Below are positions 57,421 through 64,000 of a DNA stretch of 64,000 nt, piece after piece. The number at the start of each line of letters is the position of its first letter. The first letter of the stretch is position 1. This DNA comes from a virus, in the IMG/VR virus record IMGVR_UViG_3300025141_000043, positions 32,771-96,770 of that record. One strand, 5' to 3'. The notes beneath the pieces are model-generated. The model was not told the origin of the DNA. It saw only the letters and a list, made by a program, of their open reading frames with translations, and searched no databases. The translations under genes and the position numbers were made by a program.

Positions 57421-57728
57421 GCCGCCTGCTGAATGTCCAGCATTCCCTTGAGGTACCGCTCCAGGCCGGCGACTAGCGGGTACTGCAAGGCCACCCACTC
57501 CAGGACCCAGCAGTTCATCGACTCGAGGTGAAGCTCCTGAATGTCGTCCTCTTCGTCTAGAGGCATCTCGATCACGCCTGCCCACTGCTTCCTCCAGGCT
57601 TCTGCTAGGCGCTTGTGCATGGAGATGTCGGTGGCCATGAAGTGGGGGAACCACTGCCACTGGATCTCTAGGGCTGGAGGAGTTCCCTCCTCCTCAGCCG
57701 CCTTCGTGTTCAGGAAGAAGCAGCGCAT
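57417..57728 (-). CDS. Unknown small protein within glycan cassette
   Basis: 103 residues, ATG in a TGATG overlap. Rich in Trp, Leu and acidic residues (EIQWQWFPHFM; WRKQWAGVIEM). Mostly helical. No motif. Flanked by cassette genes on both sides of the operon, so a structural or regulatory partner of these enzymes is conceivable. Confidence 0.6.
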   Translation of the reverse strand: MRCFFLNTKAAEEEGTPPALEIQWQWFPHFMATDISMHKRLAEAWRKQWAGVIEMPLDEEDDIQELHLESMNCWVLEWVALQYPLVAGLERYLKGMLDIQQAA

Positions 57729-57973
57729 CAGCTGGCCTTCACCTTGTCTGTCGTACCGACCTCATCCACCAACTTCAGGCGGGCGGGCGTCTTCGTAGCC
57801 TTCTTCGGGGCAGGCTTCTCGGCAGGGCGACCGTACGGGCCCCCAGCGGAGTAATCGAAGAGGAACTCATCGCTGGGAGGGCCGCCCATGATCGCGATGA
57901 CCTCCCCGGTCTCTCCCTCGAGCCAGAGTTCTACCAGGTCCTGGCACTCTTCAATGGATCGGGTTTCGATCAT
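57728..57973 (-). CDS. Unknown small protein with basic Pro/Lys tail
   Basis: 81 residues from the ATG at 57973 (AGGAG at spacing five); an in-frame start 13 codons earlier would overlap the sulfotransferase gene. The first half is acidic (ETRSIEECQDLVELWLEGE), the second is basic and Pro-rich (RPAEKPAPKKATKTPARLK). Not recognised. Confidence 0.55.
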   Translation of the reverse strand: MIETRSIEECQDLVELWLEGETGEVIAIMGGPPSDEFLFDYSAGGPYGRPAEKPAPKKATKTPARLKLVDEVGTTDKVKAS

Positions 57974-57981
57974 GTCGTCTC

Positions 57982-58716
57982 CTAATACGAGTAAGGCGCT
58001 GTCTCCAACCACTGAAGATCAGAGAATCCGGCCGTACGCACCAGTGTACACACGTCCTGAAACTTCTCGAGGTCTCCGGGCAGAACCTGCGTGGGTCTGG
58101 GGTTAGCGTTCCGGTGCAATTGAGGGATCTGTCTTTCCTCTACAGAGTGCCGAAGACCCAGCGCAGTGAACAGGTCTCGAAGGGTGCCCGCCGGAGTCCC
58201 CGTCAGATCCCTGAAGCGAAGTTCGTGCACCTCCGAGAACTGGGTGCACATCCGATGGAACCTCTCCTCGTGCTCTAGCCAATCCCACGCAATCAGTTGT
58301 AGGTCTGTCAGTCCCTTTGCAGGGATAGGCAACAGCTGATTCGGTAGTCCCAGAGACTGAACCCACCCAGTCTTTCCTGGGACACTTCCCCTCAACAGTC
58401 GACTACGCATTACCTCTAACGGATTGCGCACCAGGTGAACTACCTTGAGCTGAGGCATTTCGGCCAGGGCGTACGGAGCAAACCCCTTCATGAACTGGTG
58501 GGCGGTATCCACGTACGGCCCGCGACCCGCGATACTCTTGGCCTTGTTCACCAGGTCTGAGCATTTCGGGTACGGGACAGAGTTCGCTCGTCGGAGGAGA
58601 TCGTGCTTCAGAACGGGGGCCTCCTCGTGGTGTACCTCCAAAGAGGTGAACTTCGTGAAGGCTGCCGCCAGAAAACCTGTCCCACTTCGTCCTGATGTCG
58701 CCAAGAAGATCTTCAC
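57982..58716 (-). CDS. Sulfotransferase
   Basis: 244 residues from the GTG at 58716, which overlaps the previous stop (GTGA). N-terminal strand and 5'-phosphosulfate loop VKIFLATSGRSGTGFL; 3'-phosphate-binding segment VVHLVRNPLEVMRSRL with the Arg and Ser spaced as in the PAPS sulfotransferase family. Catalytic base not assigned. It would transfer sulfate from PAPS (made by the host) to a sugar hydroxyl. Between a pyruvyltransferase and a glycosyltransferase, so the acceptor is most likely the same glycan. Protein or lipid sulfation is an alternative. Confidence 0.8.
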   Translation of the reverse strand: MKIFLATSGRSGTGFLAAAFTKFTSLEVHHEEAPVLKHDLLRRANSVPYPKCSDLVNKAKSIAGRGPYVDTAHQFMKGFAPYALAEMPQLKVVHLVRNPLEVMRSRLLRGSVPGKTGWVQSLGLPNQLLPIPAKGLTDLQLIAWDWLEHEERFHRMCTQFSEVHELRFRDLTGTPAGTLRDLFTALGLRHSVEERQIPQLHRNANPRPTQVLPGDLEKFQDVCTLVRTAGFSDLQWLETAPYSY

Positions 58717-59507
58717 TGTAGCCACCGCAAGGGGAGGTCCTCCGAGCACTTGATTCCCCTCAAGTTGAAGGGACAGGCGTCGATAAGAGGCTGGGAGTCG
58801 TACTCCATCCTCGATAGCCAGGTGATCTTGGGCCATTGCTCCAGAGGAGAGGGCGTCGATCCACGTCCAGTGGAAGCCAAGTAATCATTGAACTTGAACG
58901 CCTTACCTACCAGGCCTGCGCCACCCTTTACGGTCAACCAGGCAGTCTTCTGCGCGTAGCAGTCCCCGAGGATGACTCCATGCAAGGAGGAGGAGACAAT
59001 GCGCTCACACGAGCTCACTTCGCGGATGACTTCCTCTATCCCTGCTGAGATGTCGATGACCTTCACCTCAGGCGAAGCCAGATGCGCCACAGCCTTCATG
59101 TCAACGTAGTGAGGGAGGATGCCTAAACGATGGGTCACCGTCGGTCTACGGACACGGTAGAGGTGCGGGATCAGCAGGGCGGGGTCCCCATAGATCTCCG
59201 GCACCCGTGCTCCCTTCTGTCGCAGGATTCTCCGGGTGTGTGGCCCGCGTACAGCATGGAAGACCACGTTCGGGGGAAGTACTGCGTGCTTGGGGCTAAT
59301 TACTCCGCAGCCCCACACCTGGTCTCCTGCGTGAAGCCTGTGGAGAATCGATCCGACCACGAAGTGCCGGTGTCCTCTGCGGGGCGTGCTCACCGCTTCC
59401 TGGCCAGAGAAGGCACGGATGATGTAAGGGGCCAAGATGTCCCCCCAGTTCCTCAGAGAGACCTGGGGAGACGCCTCATCCCCGTACCAGAAGGCGCGAA
59501 TACTCAT
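58713..59507 (-). CDS. Polysaccharide pyruvyl transferase family protein
   Basis: 264 residues, ATG overlapping the previous stop. Family features: N-terminal NWGDILAPYI (matching the N-x-G-D start of the family), VWGCGVI, VRGPHTRRILRQKG, YGDPALLI, and CERIVSSSLHGVILGDCY near the end, the conserved SSSLHG/H segment. These enzymes add ketal-linked pyruvate from phosphoenolpyruvate to sugars of exopolysaccharide or cell-wall polymers, giving negative charge. No other phage replication or virion role is known for the family. Confidence 0.8.
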   Translation of the reverse strand: MSIRAFWYGDEASPQVSLRNWGDILAPYIIRAFSGQEAVSTPRRGHRHFVVGSILHRLHAGDQVWGCGVISPKHAVLPPNVVFHAVRGPHTRRILRQKGARVPEIYGDPALLIPHLYRVRRPTVTHRLGILPHYVDMKAVAHLASPEVKVIDISAGIEEVIREVSSCERIVSSSLHGVILGDCYAQKTAWLTVKGGAGLVGKAFKFNDYLASTGRGSTPSPLEQWPKITWLSRMEYDSQPLIDACPFNLRGIKCSEDLPLRWLQ

Positions 59508-60193
59508 CTCTTCTCCCTGGCCCGCCGAGTGATCTCTGTTGTCCTGTTTGCGTGTCTCCTGGCGTAGTACAGGGGTTCCTGCACAGACCCGAAGGTGTGT
59601 CCTGCGCGGAGCAGTCTCCGGATCCAGTCGTAGTCCTCTCCCACAGGCTTGGAAGTGTCAAAAAGTACTTCGGAGGCCACCCTCCTGTAGAGGCTGGTAG
59701 CGAAGGTGCAGTTGTTGTCGAGGCCGTAGTCCTCCGGCCTCTCCCTCGTAGGGCGTCCCCACCTTGAGGTATCTACTCCGTACAGGTGCCAATGCTTCCT
59801 AGACCAGGAACCGTTGAAGAAGTACAGAGGGGTGAATACTCCTGTGATCTCCTCGTTCTCATACATGAAGGCTAGGAGCGTTTCTAGTCTCTTACGGTCT
59901 GACAGATCATCAGAGTCCTGCCAGCAGAAGTACGGGGCCTCAACTAGCCGCAACAAGGAGTTGCGTGCCACCGGTATGCCGCAGTTCTTTCCTCCCCGGT
60001 TCAGTACCAAGATGCGAGGATCGTCTGGCAAATTCTCCGGATCCGTGGACCCATCAGTAGATCCGTCATCCCAGATGACGATCCGGAAGTTGCCGAAGGT
60101 CTGCCTCAACAGACTCCGTAGGCAATCTCGCAAGAGATCACCTCGGTTGTATGTGGGGATCAGGATATCGAGCTTTTGTTTGCTCACCTGCAC
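59504..60193 (-). CDS. GT2 glycosyltransferase
   Basis: 229 residues, GTG start. Classic GT-A: LDILIPTYNRGDLLRDCL, then IVIWDDGSTDGS, the metal motif WQDSDDLSDRKR and, near the end, VGEDYDWIRRLL, which supplies the catalytic acid (ED). Should invert from a nucleotide sugar. Complete domain but short C-terminus. One of four glycosyltransferase genes in this operon. Confidence 0.85.
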   Translation of the reverse strand: MQVSKQKLDILIPTYNRGDLLRDCLRSLLRQTFGNFRIVIWDDGSTDGSTDPENLPDDPRILVLNRGGKNCGIPVARNSLLRLVEAPYFCWQDSDDLSDRKRLETLLAFMYENEEITGVFTPLYFFNGSWSRKHWHLYGVDTSRWGRPTRERPEDYGLDNNCTFATSLYRRVASEVLFDTSKPVGEDYDWIRRLLRAGHTFGSVQEPLYYARRHANRTTEITRRAREKR

Positions 60194-61860
60194 TTCTCCA
60201 CAGTGAGTACGACCTCCCCGTCCGCACTACGAACTCTCCACGGCATGTTCTCCTTGACTACCCGAGTCTGCACGTCGGCGGTATTCCTCCAATTCTCTTC
60301 AGATCCTGTCGAGTGGACGTAGATCGAATCATCTCGCGTCGACACATCGTCTACGAGCCACCCCGAGGGGTGCTCCAGGCAGATGAGAGGAACCTTCTGC
60401 TTCTGGGCCAGTAGCCCGAACCAGATATCTCCCATGTTGGGGTGCTTGAAGTCCTCTCGGCACACCTTGAGGGTAGACGTGTGGAAGGCGACCCCTCCAG
60501 CTCCAGCGACTATGTGTACTGGGACATCTTCGCCCAACGCTGCCCCGAAGTGGAACGTCCTGCGGGACCCGTAGTACTGCTGAAAGGGCTCCGTCAGGAT
60601 GGCCCCGTGGAAGCCAACGACTGCCTTCTGTCGGTACTTGTCTACCGCCGCCACAAGCAGGGCGATGAAGTCCGGGGGATACAGCACGTCATCGTCGCAG
60701 ATGATGTGGTACCCCTTGATAGCGGAAGACCAGAAGTACTTCCCTGCGTCCCCTTGATCTCCGAAGGGAGTATCACAGCTCCAAAGAGCGCAGATCTTGG
60801 GGTGCTTCAGGAAGTCTGGTAGTCGGGGGTACTCGTCCCCTCCAGGCATTGCCGGAGAGCGATTCAAGTAGACGTTCAGCCGATCTACCTGTGGGAGCAG
60901 TCTCCGCACGACCCCCTTTAGGGATCTTCGTCTACCAGGAATGGTGGCCAAGGACGCAGTAATCATGTCCGCCTGGGTGCCTACCCGCTGCTCCAGACGT
61001 GTGGACTCGTCGTCGCCGTCTACGAAGTTCACCGTCTGCATGGAGTCTCTGCGGTGCGGGTTCAGCTGAGATACAGAGTCGGTATGCACTACCAGGGACT
61101 GCTCGGTTCTATATAGCCCCCACCCTCTTGAGTGCAGTCGAACGCTGATCTGCTGCCCTATCCCCGTACTGAGGCCGGGACACTCCTTCCACCTGTCATC
61201 TGAGATGGAGTTCAGCTTCCACCCCAGATCCTGCATCGCTTCCTTGGAGCAGACAAAGGCCGCGCAATCCGTCCACCCAGTCAGACTGACTTCCCCCATC
61301 CTAGTGAGCTGTGCCCCCGTCCAGCAACCCGTCGTGGAATACGCCCTAGACGCATCACGATGCAGGTTCAGGGTCCCCTTCTTGTCAGGCAGACCCTCCC
61401 AGGCGCTTTGCACTTTCCGAAAGAAGTCTGCACAGAGCCGAACATCGTCCTGCAGGAAGAGAAAGTGATGAGCTTCCACCTTTCGGGTGTCGGCGAAGAT
61501 GCGGTTCATCCACCTCCACATCTTTCTCTTGTTGTGTCTGGTACCTGCACGGATGAACTGCTGCCTGCGGGTCTGTAGAAACGCCTTCACCTTCGAGTAG
61601 TCAGCTGTGCTGGCGTCGTCGTAAACGCGAACCCGAACATCGAGGCCTCTCCCGTGAGTCTCGATGTCTCGGAGCAGGAGCATCAATCGCTCTGGTCGGT
61701 TGTACGTTGTGATCACGACCTCGAAGAGCGGGAAACTCCTACTGTTTGCCCGACGGGCTCGAGAGGTGAGGTACGGCCGAGGTTCCACCGGACTGCTGCG
61801 CCTCTTGCCGGCAAAGCGAGTAGGAGCGGGAACACCTTTGGGGGTCTTGCTACGTGACAA
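60184..61860 (-). CDS. Two-domain glycosyltransferase
   Basis: 558 residues, TTG start. Domain 1 (about 45-270): FEVVITTYNRPERLMLLL, VYDDAST, LFLQDDVRL (acidic motif). Domain 2 (about 300-530): MITASLATIPGRRRSLKGVV, VYLNRSPAM, ICDDDVLYPPDF (acidic motif), then GDIWFGLLAQK. Both domains are complete, so the protein probably adds two sugars in succession. The first 40 residues are basic and Pro-rich. Overlaps the neighbouring genes at both ends. Confidence 0.8.
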   Translation of the reverse strand: MSRSKTPKGVPAPTRFAGKRRSSPVEPRPYLTSRARRANSRSFPLFEVVITTYNRPERLMLLLRDIETHGRGLDVRVRVYDDASTADYSKVKAFLQTRRQQFIRAGTRHNKRKMWRWMNRIFADTRKVEAHHFLFLQDDVRLCADFFRKVQSAWEGLPDKKGTLNLHRDASRAYSTTGCWTGAQLTRMGEVSLTGWTDCAAFVCSKEAMQDLGWKLNSISDDRWKECPGLSTGIGQQISVRLHSRGWGLYRTEQSLVVHTDSVSQLNPHRRDSMQTVNFVDGDDESTRLEQRVGTQADMITASLATIPGRRRSLKGVVRRLLPQVDRLNVYLNRSPAMPGGDEYPRLPDFLKHPKICALWSCDTPFGDQGDAGKYFWSSAIKGYHIICDDDVLYPPDFIALLVAAVDKYRQKAVVGFHGAILTEPFQQYYGSRRTFHFGAALGEDVPVHIVAGAGGVAFHTSTLKVCREDFKHPNMGDIWFGLLAQKQKVPLICLEHPSGWLVDDVSTRDDSIYVHSTGSEENWRNTADVQTRVVKENMPWRVRSADGEVVLTVEKCR

Positions 61861-62695
61861 GCGTTGCTCCTTCTCCGAATCCGTCCGGGTTCACGGGGAG
61901 GTCGGCACCTCTCCACTGAGCCACTCTACGGGCCAGGTTCTTCTCTACGTTCTCTTCATCAAGCGTGCTCTCGTGAGGCCGATGAGCTTGGTGCAGCGCG
62001 ATGATGTCCGTGACCCGAACAGCTTTACCTGCCTTCTGAGCTCGGTCCCACAGGTCTAGATCCTGGTTGCCCCAGCCCTCGTAGGCTTCGTCGATCCCAC
62101 GAGTCTCGAAGAGCCACTCCCTTAGGAAGGCGACGCAGCCGCCTACAGACCACTCGCTCATGATCTCCCCTGTCTTACGCAGATGACCGAAACGAGACAT
62201 CGAGGGAATGAAGCTCTTGGGGCGAGGGATCTCCACAGGTACTGAGACTGCAGAGTCTGCGTTGAGCAGCGCCTTGTACATGACCTCCAAGGCATCAGGC
62301 CGCAGGATGATGTCTGCGTCCACCTGCATGATGTACCGCACCGGCGGAGTCCGCTTCAGGGCCGTGTTGAAGGCGAGACCCTTGTTCCAGGGCCCGAAGT
62401 AGTCGATCCGCAGGTACTCGACCTGGAAGAACTTGGCCAGGTTCTGAAGGGCTAGAGATCCTTCTTCCGAGCTTCCCAGATCAGCGATCGTCACCCACTT
62501 GGGGCACAAGGTCTGCCCCTGCAGCCCCGACAAGGTGTTCCACATAGGAGCGACTCGATCCCTGTTCGGGATGATCACTCCGATGGGGACGGAGGGGTTC
62601 GTAGCCGGCGTGATCCTAGGGATCCGCGAAGGAGCTACGCAGACTTCTTGGCCGGCACGACCTCTGTCAGATACGCGTCCTGGGAGATCAGCCAC
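61850..62695 (-). CDS. Glycosyltransferase with galactosyltransferase-type C-terminus
   Basis: Start uncertain: a GTG at 62695 with GAGGAGG upstream is chosen although it overlaps the previous gene by 61 bases; a GTG in IGVIIPNRDR (62574) is an alternative. Core: VIIPNRDRVAPMWNTL, metal motif YIMQVDADIILRPD, and GIDEAYEGWGNQDLDLWDRA, which matches the acceptor-side signature of beta-galactosyltransferase-like enzymes. First glycosyltransferase of the cassette in transcription order. Confidence 0.75.
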   Translation of the reverse strand: MADLPGRVSDRGRAGQEVCVAPSRIPRITPATNPSVPIGVIIPNRDRVAPMWNTLSGLQGQTLCPKWVTIADLGSSEEGSLALQNLAKFFQVEYLRIDYFGPWNKGLAFNTALKRTPPVRYIMQVDADIILRPDALEVMYKALLNADSAVSVPVEIPRPKSFIPSMSRFGHLRKTGEIMSEWSVGGCVAFLREWLFETRGIDEAYEGWGNQDLDLWDRAQKAGKAVRVTDIIALHQAHRPHESTLDEENVEKNLARRVAQWRGADLPVNPDGFGEGATLVT

Positions 62696-63138
62696 ATCGC
62701 CTCCTCGAGCTGCTCGTGGATCAGGTTGAGCTCCCACGTGCTCGGAGACCAGGTGAAGACCGTGTGCAGCGTCGGAGGGTTGTCGTCATCCCCCGGAACG
62801 ATCTTCTTGATGGTGACCGTTGCGCCCTCGATCAGGTACTCCGCATCCTTGCCGGGCTCCAGGACGTCTTCCGGGTCGTCGATCGGCTCGAAGGAGAGGA
62901 AGATGTCCTGGGTGTGAAAGGAGAGGTTAGGGATCGCGTACTTGAGCATCTCCGAGCAACTGCCGAAGAGGAGCTCCTGAACCTCGGATCCCAGCTCACG
63001 GGCGAAGGCCGCAGTTGGTACCGGGATCTCTACGTAGAGATCTACGATGCGGATCCGATCGTCGTCCGGCCCCTTCTTCTTGGGCACGAGCTTCTTGAGG
63101 ACGACTTCGAGAGGACTGGTGAAGAAGCTGCTAGCCAC
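62635..63138 (-). CDS. Unknown protein upstream of glycan cassette
   Basis: 167 residues, GTG start in the overlap with the previous stop. N-terminal helix with basic stretch (VVLKKLVPKKKGPDDDRI), then strands (VDLYVEIPVPTAAF; YLIEGATVTIKKIVPG), then a helical end (ELNLIHEQLEEAMWL). Alpha/beta and acidic overall. Not recognised. Confidence 0.6.
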   Translation of the reverse strand: MASSFFTSPLEVVLKKLVPKKKGPDDDRIRIVDLYVEIPVPTAAFARELGSEVQELLFGSCSEMLKYAIPNLSFHTQDIFLSFEPIDDPEDVLEPGKDAEYLIEGATVTIKKIVPGDDDNPPTLHTVFTWSPSTWELNLIHEQLEEAMWLISQDAYLTEVVPAKKSA

Positions 63139-63346
63139 AGATGGCCCCCTTACTGGAGTTCTTGACGATGGCCTCGAACTCTAGCTGAAGCATGTCTCCA
63201 GGGGGCAGCTTCGCCAGCTTGAGGCACATGAAGTCCGTTGCGAACTTGAAGAAGCCCTTGGTAGCGAAGGTCATTCCGTTCTTCTCCTCCAGCCGGAATT
63301 CGCTACCATCTCGCTCCAGGGTCTCGTTCATCTCTTCGATAGTCAT
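63131..63346 (-). CDS. 71-residue unknown protein
   Basis: ATG in an ATGA overlap. One short helix (EEMNETLERDG), then a beta-rich segment ending in DMLQLEFEAIV. Contains CLKLAKLPPG. No family recognised; overlaps both neighbours. Confidence 0.55.
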   Translation of the reverse strand: MTIEEMNETLERDGSEFRLEEKNGMTFATKGFFKFATDFMCLKLAKLPPGDMLQLEFEAIVKNSSKGAICG

Positions 63347-63657
63347 GTGTGCTCGTTGGGCTCGTTGGTTGAGACCTCGACTCCTAGCGCACGAAGGGCT
63401 GCTAGGAAGCCAGCAGCAGCCTCATCGTAGGTGAGGTCGGGGCCGATGATGATGTGCCCGTCTCCAGTGATCGTCAGGTACGTCTTGTTGAGGTCACCTC
63501 CATGGAAGACGGTGTCGAGGGGAAGGTTCGACGGCACGATCGTAGGATCACCGCTGGACTCCAGAGGCAGACCCTGCTCAGCGCCCTCAAACGCAGGACC
63601 GCACGGTCCGGGGTTATGTCTGCCGCCGCAGCGACCGCAACCAACAATGCCAACCAT
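63343..63657 (-). CDS. Unknown protein with N-terminal Cys motif
   Basis: 104 residues, ATG in an ATGA overlap. Starts MVGIVGCGRCGGRHNPGPCG, a Cys/Gly/His cluster of zinc-binding type. The remaining 70 residues are alpha/beta (KTYLTITGDGHIIIGPDL) and end in an acidic tail. No family recognised. Confidence 0.6.
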   Translation of the reverse strand: MVGIVGCGRCGGRHNPGPCGPAFEGAEQGLPLESSGDPTIVPSNLPLDTVFHGGDLNKTYLTITGDGHIIIGPDLTYDEAAAGFLAALRALGVEVSTNEPNEHT

Positions 63658-63821
63658 CAGTCCTGCTCCTCTTGAAGACGCTGAGCCGTCCTCTCGAAGT
63701 CCTTCTCAGTGACTTCGATGTAGCTTCTGACCACGAGGGCTACATGGCAGGTGCCGCACACAGCACTACCTCCTTGGGCCGTCAACGGGTGGTGCCCGAA
63801 GTTGGGGTCGAGTTTGCTCAT
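63657..63821 (-). CDS. 54-residue protein with CxxC motif
   Basis: ATG at 63821, overlapping stop codons of both neighbours (ATGA). Contains FGHHPLTAQGGSAVCGTCH, a C-x2-C-H element that could bind zinc or haem, followed by a charged helix. Not recognised. Confidence 0.6.
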   Translation of the reverse strand: MSKLDPNFGHHPLTAQGGSAVCGTCHVALVVRSYIEVTEKDFERTAQRLQEEQD

Positions 63822-64000
63822 GGGATCACCTGCAGGCTGAGCCCGAACCCACCATCAGCGGGGTCCGTCGGGCCTGGGGCATGGGCCACCAGGCGCAGGC
63901 CGGGGATGGCCTGGTCAAGCAGCGTGTTGATGAGGCCGAGACGAGACAGGGACAGGTGGCCGTCGTCGTGCTGGAGGGTGACGACGTCCTTGAAGTAGAC
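63818..64000 (-). CDS. Unknown protein, C-terminal part (5' end outside window)
   Basis: The frame is open to the right edge; 60 residues and the stop are visible. Beta/alpha sequence (KDVVTLQHDDGHLSLSRL; LLDQAIPGLRLVAH) ending LSLQVIP. No family can be recognised from this part. Confidence 0.5.
   Translation of the reverse strand, partial: VYFKDVVTLQHDDGHLSLSRLGLINTLLDQAIPGLRLVAHAPGPTDPADGGFGLSLQVIP

Noticed and set aside
1-64000. Insertion sequences, transposases, integrase or att site
   Set aside because: No transposase or integrase motifs, no flanked inverted repeats with target duplication; the window looks like a virulent phage, though other parts of the genome are unseen.

Overview
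This window is part of a large, GC-rich, contractile-tailed (myovirus-type) bacteriophage genome. The genes are packed end to end, with start and stop codons overlapping (ATGA, GTGA, TGATG) almost everywhere. Purine-rich Shine-Dalgarno sites are common and GTG or TTG starts are frequent, so the host is bacterial. Nothing in the window names the host. No capsid, portal, terminase, tail sheath or tail tube gene is present, so a good deal of the genome lies outside.

There are four transcription blocks. (1) Bases 1-10826, plus strand: replication and recombination. It holds a DnaG-type primase (cut by the window edge), a multi-zinc-cluster protein, a family A DNA polymerase with proofreading domain, an HU-like protein, a RecA-like recombinase, a zinc-ribbon PD-(D/E)XK resolvase-like protein, a Cas4-like Fe-S nuclease, a RusA-like resolvase, several Cys-rich small proteins and a lysine/arginine-rich protein. 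(2) Bases 46630-10846, minus strand: about 36 kb of virion genes. In order of transcription: tape measure, a baseplate adaptor, a hub carrying a lysozyme-like domain, a sigma-70-like factor, membrane and lipoproteins that may serve lysis or exclusion, Ig-like proteins, a gp25-like wedge, a gpJ-like baseplate protein, and two very large beta-rich proteins. (3) Bases 46696-52988, plus strand: an Api92-like protein, an ATP-dependent DNA ligase with a WGR-like domain, rIIA-like and rIIB-like proteins and a phospholipase D-type nuclease. (4) Bases 64000-53007, minus strand: small unknown proteins, then a six-gene glycan cassette (four glycosyltransferase genes, a pyruvyltransferase, a sulfotransferase), then small regulators and zinc-ribbon proteins.

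Three non-protein or structural signals stand out. The 165-base gap at 53886-54050 folds into a multi-helix three-way junction closed by an 8-bp helix, with perfect 7-bp and 9-bp helices inside; it looks like a dedicated structured RNA. The leader of the ligase gene (47753-47905) has mutually exclusive helices next to the ribosome binding site. A beta-rich motif of the form G-D-x-[ILV]-x-[ILV]-x2-G-x2-A-G-x-Y-x-[VI] recurs many times across five different virion proteins. UUCG-capped hairpins with the same GGGGAGGGG stem end two plus-strand operons.

Four small genes coding for 50 to 59 residues (53007-53186, 56316-56495, 56532-56684, 63657-63821), a 22-codon ORF at 47684 and a partial gene at the right edge were found by reading the sequence directly. 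All family names come from recognising motifs by eye; no database search was made.
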